Assembly: GCA_016709875.1 (NCBI GenBank)
Contig: JADJLZ010000005.1
Location: 372,001 to 436,000, forward strand
Direction of reading: 5' to 3'
Origin: Planctomycetota bacterium
GTDB taxonomy: Bacteria > Planctomycetota > UBA1135 > GCA-002686595
Length of the DNA stretch: 64,000 nucleotides
A model generated the notes under the pieces. It did no database searches, was not told the DNA's origin, and was given only the letters and a program-made list of their open reading frames with translations. The position numbers and the translations under genes are program-made. Positions 63,339-64,000 of the stretch are shown here, one piece after another (the stretch's first letter is position 1; each line of letters opens with the position of its first letter).

Positions 63339-64000
63339 ATGCCCCCCGAGCCTCGCCAGGATCCGTTCCCTCAGATGCGGAACGTGCGCACGTACCCGCT
63401 CGCCTCGCGGCCGAGCCTCGTCGATCTCTCCGCGTTCTGCCAGACGCCCGAGCCTTTCCCCGAGTTCACGCGCTTCTACGAGTCGCTGCCCGACATCTAC
63501 GCCGGCAAGCACTTCAAGGAGCTCGTCTCGCGCATCGTCGCCGCGAAGCAGAAGGGCAAACCCGTCGCGCTGGCGCTCGGCGCGCACGTGCTCAAGGTCG
63601 GCCTCGCGCCGCTCGTGATCGATCTCATGCGCCGCGGCGTGGTCGACCACGTCGCGCTCAACAGCGCGGGCGCGATCCACGACTTCGAGATCGCGACGGT
63701 CGGGCGCACCTCCGAGGACGTCGCGACGCAGCTCCCGCAGGGGCTCTTCGGCTTCTCCGACGAGACCGGCCGCGGCCTGGCGGAGGCCGCCGAACGCGGC
63801 TGCAACCCCGCGCCGGGCGATGAGCCGGGCTTCGGCCGCGGCCTGGGGCGCATGCTGCTCGAGCGCAAGGCTCCGCACGCGAATCTCTCGGTGACCGCGG
63901 AGGCCGTGCGCCTGCGCGTCGGCATCACCGCGCACGCCGCGCTGGGTGCCGACATCGTGCACATGCACCCCGCCTGCGACGGTGCGAAGACCGGCGAGGC
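63339..64000 (+). CDS. Conserved uncharacterised protein, N-terminal part (runs off window)
   Basis: The first 220 residues of a protein beginning MPPEPRQDPFPQMRNVRTYP. Local motifs GAHVLKVGLAPLVIDLMRRG, LNSAGAIHDFEIATVGRTSEDV and FGFSDETGRGLAEA belong, as I recall, to a conserved bacterial family often seen near envelope-sugar genes and sometimes likened to deoxyhypusine synthase. I do not assign a function. A TATCAT hexamer upstream may drive it separately from the lpxK operon. Confidence 0.7.
   Translation, partial: MPPEPRQDPFPQMRNVRTYPLASRPSLVDLSAFCQTPEPFPEFTRFYESLPDIYAGKHFKELVSRIVAAKQKGKPVALALGAHVLKVGLAPLVIDLMRRGVVDHVALNSAGAIHDFEIATVGRTSEDVATQLPQGLFGFSDETGRGLAEAAERGCNPAPGDEPGFGRGLGRMLLERKAPHANLSVTAEAVRLRVGITAHAALGADIVHMHPACDGAKTGE

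Overview
This window is a roughly 70% GC bacterial chromosome segment, most likely from a member of the Planctomycetota. The case rests on ECF sigma factors paired with Ser/Thr kinases that carry a C-terminal formylglycine-generating-enzyme-like (FGE) domain, on secreted kelch/TolB-like propeller proteins that share a Cys-rich C-terminal domain, on lipid A/LPS genes, and on a general lack of Shine-Dalgarno signals. No rRNA, tRNA or CRISPR array was recognised. Genes are tightly packed: the largest gap is 257 bp (5165-5421) and no gene-free stretch exceeds 300 bp.

Layout. 1-5164 (minus): respiratory complex I genes nuoA-B-C-D-E-F and the start of nuoG. 5422-8678 (minus): a von Willebrand A protein, a small DUF6526-like membrane protein, a pentaheme cytochrome and a small charged protein. 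8727-9873: insertion sequence copy 1, whose right end has become the 3' end of a small membrane-protein gene. 10330-15095: two B12/radical-SAM proteins around a secreted protein. 15182-24728: a GT39-like membrane protein, an EF-hand-like repeat lipoprotein, a zinc phospholipase C-like protein, two methyltransferases, a WaaG-like glycosyltransferase and an S9B peptidase. 24784-30255 (plus): a four-gene operon of GT4, WaaE-like GT2, a large lipoprotein and an MFS carrier, all joined by ATGA/GTGA overlaps. 30221-43410: two secreted propeller proteins, MgtE, an MBL/beta-CASP hydrolase with a small exporter, and a three-gene operon of exported proteins. 43604-45655: recG.

45666-53985 holds two tandem copies of a regulatory module, each an ECF sigma factor (minus) divergent from a kinase-FGE protein (plus). 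The first has a long poly-G tract between sigma and kinase and a frameshifted kinase; the second has IS copy 2 in the same position. 53930-59762 (minus) was probably one operon, TPR lipoprotein > NHL protein > FixH/YtkA-like protein > diheme cytochrome peroxidase. It is now split by an oppositely oriented MNT-HEPN toxin-antitoxin cassette, which is flanked by perfect 33-bp direct repeats derived from the 3' end of the TPR gene. 59852-64000 (plus): omega-like RNA polymerase subunit, lpxK, a lipid A acyltransferase-like protein, an SGNH protein and the start of a conserved unknown protein.

Across the window, TAGGCT-like hexamers lie 6-11 nt upstream of many start codons, which suggests leaderless transcription. 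Several genes carry single-base frameshifts (near 8902, 33560, 48594 and 50316). Real decay and assembly error cannot be separated from sequence alone.
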